Source: Lunularia cruciata
Taxonomy: Eukaryota; Streptophyta; Marchantiopsida; Lunulariales; Lunulariaceae
Direction: 5' to 3'
NCBI GenBank assembly: GCA_948567375.1
Contig: OX419760.1
Span: forward strand, 38,192,001 to 38,256,000
DNA: 64,000 nucleotides
Positions 11,041-21,870 of this stretch are shown here, piece after piece. The position numbers were made by a program, and so were the translations under genes. The notes below the pieces were generated by a model. It made no database searches and was not told the DNA's origin. It saw only the letters and a list, made by a program, of their open reading frames with translations. Numbering within the stretch: the first letter of the stretch is position 1; every line of letters starts with the position of its first letter.

Positions 11041-14000
11041 TTGGAGTGAAGGAGAAAGTATGTGTTAAGTTAAGTGTAGAGATTGATCTGAAAGTATTTA
11101 TGCGCATGGAAATCCCCATCTGTGGAGCATTGAGGAGGTATCGTATAGGTAAAAAAGAGATGGTAAAGCTACAAAGAAAAGAAGAAGTAGGACTTGGAAT
11201 AACAGCAACCTTGACATGCAACAAATTGAGTCAATGTGTAATTCAAAACAAGAATATAACAATGACCATGAACAAGACGAGTCTAGCATGGATGTAGGTG
11301 AGTCAACATGGAACTCAAAATGAGGATGGAATAATAACTATGAATGAGAAGAGATTGATGTGGACCTTGGGATGGGTAAAGTATAAATCCAAGGATGAAT
11401 AGAACTTGGAATAGAAACAAGCTTGACGTGCATCAAGTATATCATCTGATCAAGCCAATATAGAATATTATCAAAATAAGAATGTAAATTTGACATTGTC
11501 CTTTTATAGTTTATTTTATATTTTCAACAAAACTTTACAAGAAATCTTATACAAGGTGAGTGAACTTAATCATTCTTAGGAAACTGAGATTAACCTTCTC
11601 TATAAAACTCTCGTGACAAAGGTCAATAATATCAAATATAAAGAATTAGACAAATTTTTAAATCAATAAGATCAAATATAAGAATTAGATAAATTCTGAA
11701 ATCAATAAGAGATCTTCTCCCAAGATTCTTTCTAAGGTCTATAACAATGTGTAATTTTATTTCTCCACAATCTCACCTCAAAATTCAATGTAACTATTCT
11801 TTTCTTTTTACCAATACATAGATATTAATGCATAAATATATTCAAGTATCTAAAATGTATAATTTGACATATTCTTTTGTAATATCAAGATCCATTGATT
11901 CATAATTTTTTATTTTTTTTTACTAAGCAATCCAATTCAAACACATAGAACCTTCATATTATAATATTTAGAAAGCATGAATAAATGTATTGTACCATCA
12001 TTAGATTCCTTTATTTTTCTATTAAATAAATAAAATCCCAAGGAAATTATTATATCTTACAAAGATTTCCTATTTTAATTTTAATTTTTCTTTTTAATTT
12101 TTCTATGTATTTATGTAACATAAATTTCACAATATAAAGTAGGATGCTAAGGTTATTTATTTTCCTGGTATTTGAAAATTTATCTTTTTGTAATTTTGTA
12201 AGTAAAAATTCTCATAAGAAAATTGAGTGAAAATTTTTCAATTATAAATCTTCTTCATTGAGTTATCTTAAATTTTCTTAATTTTAGTTGAAGTAAGTAA
12301 ACTTATAAATAAATATTGACATTTTTTCTCTCTTATAAAATTAATTTTATATGCATATAATTTATTTATTTTTAATGGGTCTTAATATTCAAAACATTAA
12401 ATATTTAGACCTAATGTTTTTTCTCCCTTTATGCGGTATAGTAATTTAAGAGCTATCTACCTCACATATCAAATTACCTCCCATTGCTAGTGATCTTGTT
12501 TGATAAACAACATCAAGATTTATACATATTAGATCTTATTTTATAAACAGAATTAAGATTTATGTATATTAGATCTTTTTTTGGAGAGAATTAGACTTCT
12601 AAAGCCTCATCCAAGAACACTGCAAAACAATTCAGAGATATTACCCTTGATATATTTTGCTTATTAGTTTTATCTTCTTCAAATTCTTATATAAAAAATA
12701 AAGAAAATGTTTTAATGTAGACAGTAAAATAAGAAATTCTTAAGTAATTTTACTTGTTTACTCGGAAGATGAAACAAAAGAAGATTTAAGATTTGGCTGA
12801 AAAATATGCATCCAATATTTAGCATAATGTTTGTTTAAATATTTTTGCCTTGAATTTTTTTATATAATCTTCTTTTAGTTCTTTCTTCTTACATGAAAAG
12901 TTTATAGATCGATATGCTTTCATATCGGTTTGATTTGAAAACTTCACTGATGAACTTTCCACCATTGTTGTGTAATATACATATACTTTTGTTAATTTGA
13001 TGAACAACTAACTCTACCCTTTGAATATAATCTTGTTCATCTCAAAGACAATTCAAGTTATTGTGATAGAAAGTTGATTTGACTCCAAAGAAGTTCACAA
13101 ATTACCCTAATAAAGATCATTTTACCTCATTTAGAATGGTATTAAAGATATATCAACTAATTAAGCATCAAATTTTGTTAAGATTTTAATACTGTTATTA
13201 GTCAGACATACATTTTAGTTTTATTATTATTATTAAATAATGGATAAGGAACTACTAAATTCACCCTTATGTTGCTAAAATTTATGGTGTTTGGGGCCAT
13301 ATGGCATGTGAGGGGATGAATTTAGCAATATCCTGATAAATATTAGTCTGGTATTTTAAATTTTATGTTACTTCTCTAATTAAGTCCACAAATTTCTTCT
13401 TGATTATTTAATATTACAGTGTATCTAAAATTATTTTATTAAATAATAAAATATATATGATTTTCTATTAAATAAAATAAAATAATGATAGGCTGCTTTA
13501 TCTACATAGTTATTTGTGTTATATATTTTTTATTGACCTCAATATTTAATAAATATGGTTGGATAAATATAAATATAAATATAAATATAAATATTTTTAA
13601 GAATAAATATTTAAAATTTAAATATAAGAGAAATAAATATTTTTTTCTTAAATGTTTTGTGAGTGATAAGAATGGTTATATTGAAATTTTTTTACGTAAT
13701 CATGACTGAAATAGGTGAAAAAAAAATTCGTATTATTTACGATGGATGAGAAAGAGATTGTTTTGGTACTCAAGATAATATATAGAAGATTTGTAGATGT
13801 AATATCAACGCCGCTCCCTATTTGAAACAAAGTTTTATAACGAAGATTCGCAGTCTGTGAATAAAGCTAAACGCATGAGACACAATGAAGAATACACAAT
13901 GTCACTCCATACAATAAGGATAAGAATGACCAAATTGTAGACAAGGAAGCAAATATATATAATTAATTATAATGTTCAATATGATATATACTCGTAGATA

Positions 14001-14800
14001 AGTGTAACTTGGTCTTTTAGTTATCAAGTATAAAGAAATAAAAACCAAAATAGAAACTTGGTGTGATTTCTAAATTCTGACAATCATTAAAAACATCCAT
14101 AATTCTATCACGTTGTATATAATTCCTCTCTAGACTTGTTATCCATTATATAGAAAACTCTATCGATTCACATGACTTTTAGCGATCATTGTTAAGAAGC
14201 ATAAAAATAGGTTCCATCATAAACAATTAACCTATATAAATATCATTTACTCATTTTCAAGAGAGAACTAAACTAACTACACTAGGAAATAAAAATCCTA
14301 CATGAATAAATGGAGATTGTTACTCTTCTTAAATATCAAGCATTTCACTAACTTATGTTAATATGCGATGGTCAGCGAAGTCACGGGAGAATTCACTTGT
14401 TAAGTTTGTATTCAAGATCCAATAACTAAGTGCCTTAATCTCATAAAATTGTTTAAATTAAAGTTCATTTGGCTGTGTATAACTATAGATAAAGTATTCC
14501 TAAACTCAACTAATACAAATTCACGGGAACGAAATTAAGCCCACTGGTAGTAATATATATGGCACAATACATACTTTGCATGATCTATCAACTCAAACCA
14601 TTTTGTTACTCTTTCACAATCATGTTGCACAAAACTCACTTATACTACCCTTCCTATATTCCCATTCTATATAGCCCTCGCACCCACCGTTGCAATTATC
14701 TTCCTCAACGTATGTATCGGTGCCTACATCGATACACAAAAAGAAATAAACGTGCAGCAATATTCAGGACGTTCCTTGTTATTTGAGCCGGAGAAAGTAC
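11041..14800. other. anonymous AT-rich intergenic DNA
   Basis: No gene or known element recognised. Much of 11500-13700 is extremely AT-rich with A/T runs. A pure ATAAAT-type microsatellite lies at 13566-13595. The open frames of 60-116 codons here have no recognisable motif. From about 14800 base composition rises as the eL22 promoter begins. Confidence 0.45.
13566..13595. repeat. ATAAAT microsatellite
   Basis: Five consecutive copies of a six-base AT-only unit, followed by AT-rich low-complexity sequence. Confidence 0.75.
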
Positions 14801-14892
14801 TAAACTGCGGTACGGTGAAAAGCTTAATTGGGAGTACAATAGTCTGTAGCCTATTTTCCCTGATTAACAATTAGGGCTGAGAAGGAAGCTGC

Positions 14893-14900
14893 TAGGGTTT
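14893..14900 (+). promoter_or_regulatory. telo-box of the eL22 promoter
   Basis: TAGGGTTT, the reverse complement of AAACCCTA, lies 92 bp upstream of the eL22 start codon. Telo-boxes are a well-known feature of plant ribosomal-protein promoters. A second AAACCCTA is found inside the intron at 15305-15312, which fits the habit of such boxes in 5' introns and leaders. Confidence 0.65.
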
Positions 14901-14991
14901 GTTATTTGGTCGGGGCGTTCGACGCGCTTCGGTCTTTTCCTCGCTATCTCGAACGAGAGTTGGAATTTGACAGACAGCAGCAGCAGCAGCT

Positions 14992-15599
14992 ATGGCTCCC
15001 GTTCTCGCCAGGAAGCCTGTTACAGGAGCCACGAAAGGGAAGAAGAAGGCTGTGACCTACACGATCGACTGCGGGAAGCCCGTGGAAGACAAGATCATGG
15101 ACATCACCTCCTTCGAGAAGTTCTTGCAGGACAGGATCAAGGTTAACGGGAAGGCTGGTGTTCTTGGTGACACCGTCAGCATCACCCGCGAGAAGAACAA
15201 GGTCAGCGTGACTGCAGAAATCGCTTTTTCGAAGAGGTATGTACGCTGCTTCTCGTCATTTGTTTCTTGATTTGCGATGTTGATCTTCGAAAGTCGATGC
15301 TTACAAACCCTAGTTTTGGTCCTCTTTTGGGTATGTTATGATCTTTGATAGTTTGGGAACACGCTTCACTGGAAGAAGAATTGCAGTCAGTAGCCATTTA
15401 TTGAGGAATAATTGTTAAATTGTATGTTTTTTTTTCCCGTTTTTGTTGCTGCAGATACTTGAAGTACCTTACCAAGAAGTACTTGAAGCAGCACAATGTC
15501 AGGGATTGGATGCGTGTTGTTGCACACAACAAGGACAGGAATGCTTACGAGCTTAGATACTTCAACATCGCTGAGAACGAGGCTGAGGATGACGAGTAA
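14992..15599 (+). CDS. RPL22: 60S ribosomal protein eL22 (two exons)
   Basis: Exon 1 is 14992-15236 and exon 2 is 15455-15599, giving 390 nt and a 129-residue protein, the usual size for plant eL22. The 218-bp intron has a canonical AG/GTATGT donor and a TGCAG acceptor after a T-rich tract. Splicing joins ...AFSKR to [11 protein letters not shown] in frame, the conserved core of the family. The N-terminus is lysine-rich and the protein ends in an acidic tail (EDDE). The chosen ATG follows a CAG repeat in the leader and precedes GCT, a good plant start context. eL22 is a structural protein of the cytosolic large ribosomal subunit. Reading through the intron would give a false C-terminus. This is the firmest gene in the window. 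Confidence 0.97.
15237..15454 (+). other. intron of the eL22 gene
   Basis: Phase-2 intron interrupting an arginine codon, with GT...AG ends. It contains an AAACCCTA telo-box (15305-15312) and a T-rich stretch ending in TTGCTGCAG before exon 2. Confidence 0.93.
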
Positions 15600-17697
15600 G
15601 CCTTAGGGTATAGAGAGTTCAGGAATTCAGGGTAATGCGCCGCGGAATTTTTCAACCGGTTAACTATGTAGATTAGCATCGTGCGTTTTGCGCGTACAGA
15701 AGGAGCACGTTATGTCATTTCTCCGCTTTCAGGGGAATCCGCTGCCTCTGAATGGAATTTGCTCGTTTGCGAACGCAAGGGCGAAGGCAGACAAACTTAT
15801 ATTCTGGGCGAAACTATGGTTATCAGTTCCACGAAGTGAGTTGTAATCAGTATCTCCCGAGGGCCCCGGGTGGAGTGATGGAAATTTGAGCATTATATTT
15901 GCAATGCAAGTTCACAGCTTGCACCCAGAACTTTTACTCTTCATGACATTGCCTGATTTCTCATTCTGGCACTTCATTCTCAGGAAGTGCAGCATAAACA
16001 CCTATTCAATCTTTTTGTCTGCTTCCTAATGATTGTGATGGATAAAGCAGATGTAGTCTTGCGGTGACACTTTGGCGATGTTACGCTCTTATCAGCAACT
16101 GATCTGGAAGTAGATCTAATCATGTGAAGATTCGGAAGAACTTTGCCGTTTTGGTATAGGGATCAGTAAACCGCATCGAATGATGGTCCAGCCAGAACAT
16201 GCCCCTTTGGCACTTCATTGTATATGGTGAATAGGAATTATGTGAAAGTGACAACGCTCCTATTGACTTCACCGAGACTTAATTCGATACTCCGAAATAT
16301 ATTCTAAGGAGTACGATTTCAAAGTTTGACATTGGTTGCTTTCCCGAGAAGACATGCATGACCAAAGAAGACGTTAATATTCCAGAATTCTTTAGCAACA
16401 TACTCCATTTGCGCTTGTTACTGAGGAATGAGTACTGCACCAACTACACGAAATGCAGGAGCTGGCTCTTAGGAGATACCAGAGTATTGATGTCAGTTGC
16501 AGTCTCGGTTTACATCAAAATCAAGGGTGTTGGCAAACCCAGAGCCCCGCCATTGTAGCTCAAACGCTTGAACCCACTATGCTTCACGCGTATCATAAGC
16601 CCGAGTGAACCGACAAGAAAGTAGTGCCAAATCTGATGTTCAATCGGGAAATAAACCCGAGTATGGTTTCGGAGGGAGCATTCGAGATTCGCTGGTCAAT
16701 GTGGTATATTTCCTGTAACCTGTCGAACCCGCTGTTGGGAGACAACGGTAGGGAATTCAGATGTGGTGTTGACTGGAAGTTGTATACTCGTATTCTAGAG
16801 CATTTGGCTTTAGTTTCGTTCCATCCAAGGTTTGCCTTACTGGAGTCCCTCACTATCTTAAAGTTTGCTGACGTGTTCAGTATACCGATGATTAGTGTAC
16901 CAATTGTGGGTAATATCAAGACACTGAAGAGCTCAAGTTAATTTGAGAAAGAACAGGTATCAAAAGAGAGCCGCCAAATGGGAAGTACAATTCTGACTCA
17001 CTTTCATGAAGTGAAGGGCTCGCTAGAACACCGGTATATTTCAGATCTGAAGGTTCACACGATGTGGGCAAGTCACAGAAAATAGAACGTCTTCTATCGT
17101 CCGTTGATGTTTCGGCCAAGTAGGTCCAAACTTGCCTGTCTGTCCTGAAGAGTACCTGGTTGCTCATACAGAAAGACAACAGGACGAAAATATACTGCAT
17201 GACGACCTATGATACTGGGCTGCGTGTATAACAGATTAATAAAGAACCTAGTTCAGCATCTGCGGTCAGTTGGCTATAGCTCTATCACAGGACAGACCGA
17301 TGTGCAACAAGATCCTTTCAACATACAAGACTGGCACACAGGAAAGAAAAGAGCCTTGAGACAGGAAGGATGGACGTGAGGTGCATAATTTTTGGGAGCC
17401 AATTATAAAATTTACTTCTGTGGATTACAATGGGCATCAACAATATACAAAAGCTGAATGTGCTAAACCTATTCTACTCTGAATCGTAGGGTACACGACG
17501 TGAACGCCTGAATGTGTTGAATTGATATCGACGGATTTAATAGTGGCTGTTGAAGACAATCTTACAGCTCTAGGACTATGAAGGCCTGGCGACATAACGT
17601 GAACATCTGAATGCGACTGCGGCTTATTTTGCTTGACAAATAACAAGCATTGGAATACTCAATATGCTGTGTACCATAGGAGCTGTATGGTAATTTC
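15600..17697. other. eL22 3' region and intergenic spacer
   Basis: Sequence less AT-rich than the rest of the window. The first few hundred bases are probably the eL22 3' untranslated region. The longer open frames (about 105 codons on each strand near 16600-16940) overlap each other and show no recognisable domain. Nothing else was identified. The stretch just before 17700 is probably the 3' untranslated region of the minus-strand acyltransferase. Confidence 0.5.
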
Positions 17698-17728
17698 ACT
17701 ATGAGAAGAATGGTTTGCTTCTCATAGT
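17698..17728. other. 11-bp stem hairpin just 3' of the acyltransferase
   Basis: ACTATGAGAAG and its exact complement flank a nine-base loop, ten bases beyond the stop codon of the minus-strand gene. It may form a stem-loop in the 3' untranslated region. No function can be assigned. Confidence 0.6.
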
Positions 17729-17738
17729 AACAGGTTCT

Positions 17739-18935
17739 TCAATCCCTTCTTCGAAACCCTATTTGAACTTGGTGCTCTTTGCCAGGAACTGCTACGTGGT
17801 TTACTTCCTTCATGCCCAGAAGAAATCTGAAAAAGCCAACACGCTTCACTACTGTAGACAAAATGAGCAGACTGCTAAGTAGAGAGGCCGAAACGGAGAA
17901 AACAAACTTTATGAAAACAGATGCTTCCCAGTGTCCCAGAATAAAATCTGCAACTAGGCAGAGAGGAACTTCATGAATGATATACACAGGGAATGCATAT
18001 TCAGACCAAAAACTCGGAGGACTCAAATCGGAAAGAAATTGTCGTGCCGATGAAAGTAGGAAGCAAACAACATACCAACCTCCCACAGCAGATAGAATCC
18101 GCTGTATGGCATCTGGGTGTGCAAAAGAATTGCTAAAGTAAGAAGGAGATAAGAAGAGTAAACAAGCAAGAAGCCCAATTGCTCCATGAATTTTCGAGGT
18201 CCTTTGGAGGTAGTCTTCCAAAACCCTGTAACGAGCTAAACAGAATCCAGCGATGAAGAATATAGAGTAGAACCAAAAGTTAGCCCAATCGTCAAAGAGG
18301 TTTTGATACCCTGGCCATCGGCCACGCAATCTCACTTGCACAACAGCGAGTAGGACCACAGGGACATTGATTAAGAACGATACCAATTTTTGGTGATTAA
18401 AACCCTTCATCAACTCCGTTTTCGATAGGATCCAAAACCCTGGCAAGTAGATGACAGAGAATGTAAACAGATATGCCAGAAACCAAAGATGGTTCCACGA
18501 TATCCCTCCTTCCTGAAAATAATACTCCTGAAGGAATGTGGTAAAGGAAATAGATGGAGAAGAAATAAATTCCTGGCCTGGTCCGGTCTTCCATAACCCA
18601 TGCTTCAATTCAACCCATCTGGGGGGAGCACAGAGCAGAAATAAACCTAGCAGAAGTGGCACAAGCAGCTTCTGGGCTCTCTCCGCCAAATACTTTCCTG
18701 CACCCCTGCTTTCCAACGAGAGTTTAGACGACCAGCCAGCTAGAAGAAAGAAGAGCGGCATGTGCCAAAGGTGCACAAATTGCGTGAACACATCCAGAGT
18801 GCCAGACAGCTCTGAATTTTTGAAATAAGTCTTCTTCTGGAAATCGAAAAGTTGAGCTGCGTGGTAGATTACGACCAAGTATGACGCGCAGGTTCTCAGC
18901 CAGTCAATGTCGCTTCTCCGCCTGCCCGACGCCAT
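17739..18935 (-). CDS. acyltransferase-3 family membrane protein
   Basis: Single uninterrupted frame of 398 residues. The frame is open a few codons further upstream, but there the first methionine is at 18935, in a good context (AGCATGG), so I start there. The N-terminus has the family hallmark: a polar arginine-rich lead, then DIDWLR...YH, giving Arg14 and His25 in the first membrane segment, the pair usually considered essential in acyltransferase-3 enzymes. WHMPLFFLLAGW follows near residue 60 and NHLWFLAYL near 145. About ten hydrophobic segments span the protein, as expected for this family (OPG/MdoC-like and O-acetyltransferases). Family members move acyl groups, often acetyl or succinyl, onto extracytoplasmic sugars. 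The substrate here cannot be told. The lack of introns and the bacterial flavour raise the possibility of old horizontal transfer. Confidence 0.85.
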   Translation of the reverse strand: MASGRRRSDIDWLRTCASYLVVIYHAAQLFDFQKKTYFKNSELSGTLDVFTQFVHLWHMPLFFLLAGWSSKLSLESRGAGKYLAERAQKLLVPLLLGLFLLCAPPRWVELKHGLWKTGPGQEFISSPSISFTTFLQEYYFQEGGISWNHLWFLAYLFTFSVIYLPGFWILSKTELMKGFNHQKLVSFLINVPVVLLAVVQVRLRGRWPGYQNLFDDWANFWFYSIFFIAGFCLARYRVLEDYLQRTSKIHGAIGLLACLLFLSPSYFSNSFAHPDAIQRILSAVGGWYVVCFLLSSARQFLSDLSPPSFWSEYAFPVYIIHEVPLCLVADFILGHWEASVFIKFVFSVSASLLSSLLILSTVVKRVGFFRFLLGMKEVNHVAVPGKEHQVQIGFRRRD

Positions 18936-19600
18936 GCTTTGACCAAATGACAATTCAATGTATATTCAGGGGATCGCTCAAGATTTTTAGGGCTTGCCGA
19001 CTAATGCCTTGACGAATTTTAGAGAGAATTCTCCATCGCGCGGTTAGAAAGCCGGAAGGAACCGCTGAACTGCCGTCCTGGAGGTCAGCTGCAACCAGAA
19101 CATGCGGATTGGAACGTCCTGAAGCTTGATCGCGAGAACTTGGACGACAGCTTTGCGGGAGACGAGCAATCCTTCATCGCTTGGTCAGCCACCACAATGG
19201 ATCGGAGGCGGTAACAACAGGCAGAAAAACTCCACGCAAACTCAAGGATATATAAGAGGAAACTTGAATTAACCCCATCTTAATCAGTTCAAGTCTCTTT
19301 TCCTTACTTACTGATCTCAAAAGTTGATCCCTCTTAAATGCCAAGATCGAGAAATAGATCCTAATAAGTGCCAGGATTTTGGTAGAAAAAGCTTAATACA
19401 GAAAAGTTTTGTATCAGTCAGGACGAATTAAGTCAGAACACCAGATAAAGGATGAAATGATTATTTTCGAAATATAACGTTTCTCATGAATGACTTGTAT
19501 CCATTCTAAATTCTCTAAACTCATTTTGAACTTTGCAGTTTCATTTGTCTCCCTTGTTCACTAGTGATTATCCATCCCTCTGGATGTGCGGCAAGTGCAA
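18936..19600. other. upstream region of the acyltransferase gene
   Basis: Putative promoter and leader of the minus-strand gene. A near out-of-frame-free extension of six codons upstream of the ATG lacks an AUG and is not taken as coding. No clear TATA box or other known element was found in the first 300 bases. The remainder is unremarkable. Confidence 0.4.
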
Positions 19601-19602
19601 AA

Positions 19603-19656
19603 GCAGGTCGCAAGGTCTCCAAGTATAAAAGCAGGTCGCAAGGTCTCCAAGTATAG
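19603..19656. repeat. tandem repeat, 28-bp unit x 2
   Basis: The unit GCAGGTCGCAAGGTCTCCAA plus a short tail occurs twice head to tail without mismatch over the shared 26 bases. Confidence 0.85.
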
Positions 19657-19766
19657 GGGCATGCAGCGAGGTCACCTCTTTGTTTCTCTAGCCTTACATA
19701 GAGCGATTACCATGGTATTTGACACATTTGTAAGGGAGTGCGCGAGAGCTTATCATGTTAGGCGTC

Positions 19767-20196
19767 GGTACTATTCTCACTCTCATACTTTGTAGCATAT
19801 TTTAGACCGTGTGTGTCCATTGTTTTACAGAGTGTAGTCGTGGGTGCAATCCATAGGAGAACAATCACATTTGGTGATGTTTCTCCGGGTGTTCCGGTGG
19901 TGTGTATAGAACGTACTACTTGTATAGCTTGGATCTCTGAGGTGCGGTAGGGTAGATTTCTCATATAGACTCCATTTAGGTGATGGTACCATTTTCACTC
20001 TCATACTTTGTAGCATATATTTTAGACAACGTGTGTCCATTGTTTTACATAGTGCAATAGCTGGTGCAATTCATAGGAGAACAATCACATTAGTTGATGT
20101 TTCTTCATATGCTCCGGTTGTATGTAGAACGTACGACTTGCATAACTCGGATATCTGAGGTGCGGTAGTGCAGATTTCTCATATAGACTCTATTGA
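19767..20196. repeat. tandem repeat, about 218-bp unit x 2
   Basis: Unit 1 (19767-19984) and unit 2 (19985-about 20196) share the same order of blocks, for example TCACTCTCATACTTTGTAGC, GTGTGTCCATTGTTTTACA, AGGAGAACAATCACATT and ATTTCTCATATAGACTC, with perhaps 15 percent difference. There is no evident coding function. It may be a short remnant of a longer satellite. Confidence 0.85.
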
Positions 20197-21053
20197 GGCT
20201 TAGCCCCATGTTACCTTTTTTGTCTCTCCCTTGTAGGGCTTGATGGGGTCTTCCCATCCTTCGGTTTTACTACGCGATCGCCTACTTCATTCCTTGTTCA
20301 ACTGGTGTATACGCTCCTCCTCGATGTAAACAATGTTGAAGAATGATTATTGTATTATTTTACGTTCTCTACCCTTATATACGTTTCTTACTTAAGAGTC
20401 CATGTCTATTTATTCAGGATTCCCTTCATCGGTGACATTTTTCTTTTATCAGGCACATCCCATAGTTATAGAACCTAAAAACACCCTTACATTCACAATG
20501 CTAACTATGAGAGCTTTGAATTGATTTCTCTCTCCCAAAGTCTTGTGTTCAGTTCAAAAGCAGTTCTGAATCATCTGTTATATTCTAGATAAATGTTACT
20601 AAAGTGTGGATAAAAAATTATTCAATGAGCCATATCGTTACCGTAGAATTCATCATAAATCACAAGTTTCATCGATAATGATCTACTAAACTTAAAAGAA
20701 GATTCTCTTCTTCTGATATGATATTCTGATAGACGGTATAAATTAATGTTGTCAATCAAAACCTAGTATTCTTTATCTTATAGTTCAGACTATTTTTGTA
20801 AGTATATCAATTACTTTTGGTATCTATCATCTCTAACGCTATGTATAAATAAGATAACACAATGAAATAAATAAATAAAATAATTGTTTCATCTCACATC
20901 AAGCATTTCTAATGTTGCATATTTCCTTCCCGCGATGTGCAGTTCTTTCTTTCATCCAAGCGCAACGGTAAGAGGAAGTCCACTTGTTTCTTCCTATAAA
21001 ACCGCTTAAGATAGAGATTTGAATAGCGGTGTCACATTTTCTTTTGTATTATG

Positions 21054-21054
21054 A

Positions 21055-21087
<33 letters not shown>

Positions 21088-21102
21088 ATATTATTATTAA
21101 TC
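21054..21102. repeat. ATA/TAT palindromic microsatellite
   Basis: A run of AAT triplets passes directly into a run of ATT triplets, so the tract is self-complementary and could form a hairpin or cruciform. Confidence 0.85.
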
Positions 21103-21559
21103 GTAGGTCAAGTTTCAATGAGGAGTGTGCTTTCCAAACCTTGTAGAACGTGGAAACGAATAGAATTGTCATAAGGAGATGGATATTTTAGAGAGAATGA
21201 AATGCCAGTTGTCCTCAAGGCAAGCTTGTTGTTTGGCATGGACTAGGAAGTGAGATATATGGTTTCATTAAAACCATCTCCCTAGAATTGCCAGTCAAGA
21301 AATGGAGAACTTAAGGTGAACATTAAAATTTAGCAAGAATTTAAACTAAGAATACATCCCACTAATGGAATCGAAGTTGAAAAGTTCATTAACGTTAAGC
21401 ATGCGTCAAACAAAAGGTGGCCACATGCTTAGGATAACAAAAAGCATAAGAACACCACATCAAATCAAGCTGCATGAACACATGAGGTAAAATGAGGCAA
21501 AGCTCCAATAGTATTGGTATGAGAAATCTGTCCTACTACATCTAGGGTATTTGAGCTAT

Positions 21560-21870
21560 GTAAACCATACAGTCTGCATACTATCTACATACTATTGAGG
21601 CATATGAAGAAGCATCACCTAATGTAATTGCTCTGTTATGGATTGCATCACCCATTGCTCTTTGTATAGAAATATACACATGTTGTCTAAAGTAAGCTAT
21701 GAAGTAGGAAATTGAGAGTATCACCCCATGGCATTTACTTTGGGAGGCTCTTATCGACTCCTTGATAAACATATCAAATGCTATATCCATTGCTCCATAT
21801 AAATCCAAAGCTAGAGGAACAAAGAGGTAAGTTCGCTATATAACTCTCTATTTGGAAACCTTGGTTGCTA
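21560..21870 (+). repeat. degraded dispersed repeat
   Basis: The first half aligns by eye with about 46755-46850, and the second half with about 63745-63850, all in the same orientation. No coding content; the family is not identified. Confidence 0.5.

Noticed and set aside
14992-15270. Unspliced eL22 frame ending in the intron
   Set aside because: The last residues come from the intron after the GTATGT donor; splicing to 15455 restores the conserved C-terminus.
16593-16941. Overlapping open frames of 105 and 108 codons on opposite strands near the eL22 gene
   Set aside because: They mirror each other, show no domain or start context of note, and fall in what is probably untranslated or intergenic DNA.
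18936-18953. Six-codon upstream extension of the acyltransferase
   Set aside because: The extended frame begins at TTG, not ATG; the first real methionine is at 18935 in a good context.
21054-21102. AT triplet palindrome as a transcription terminator
   Set aside because: It is a simple microsatellite; hairpin terminators of this type are not expected in a plant nuclear genome.
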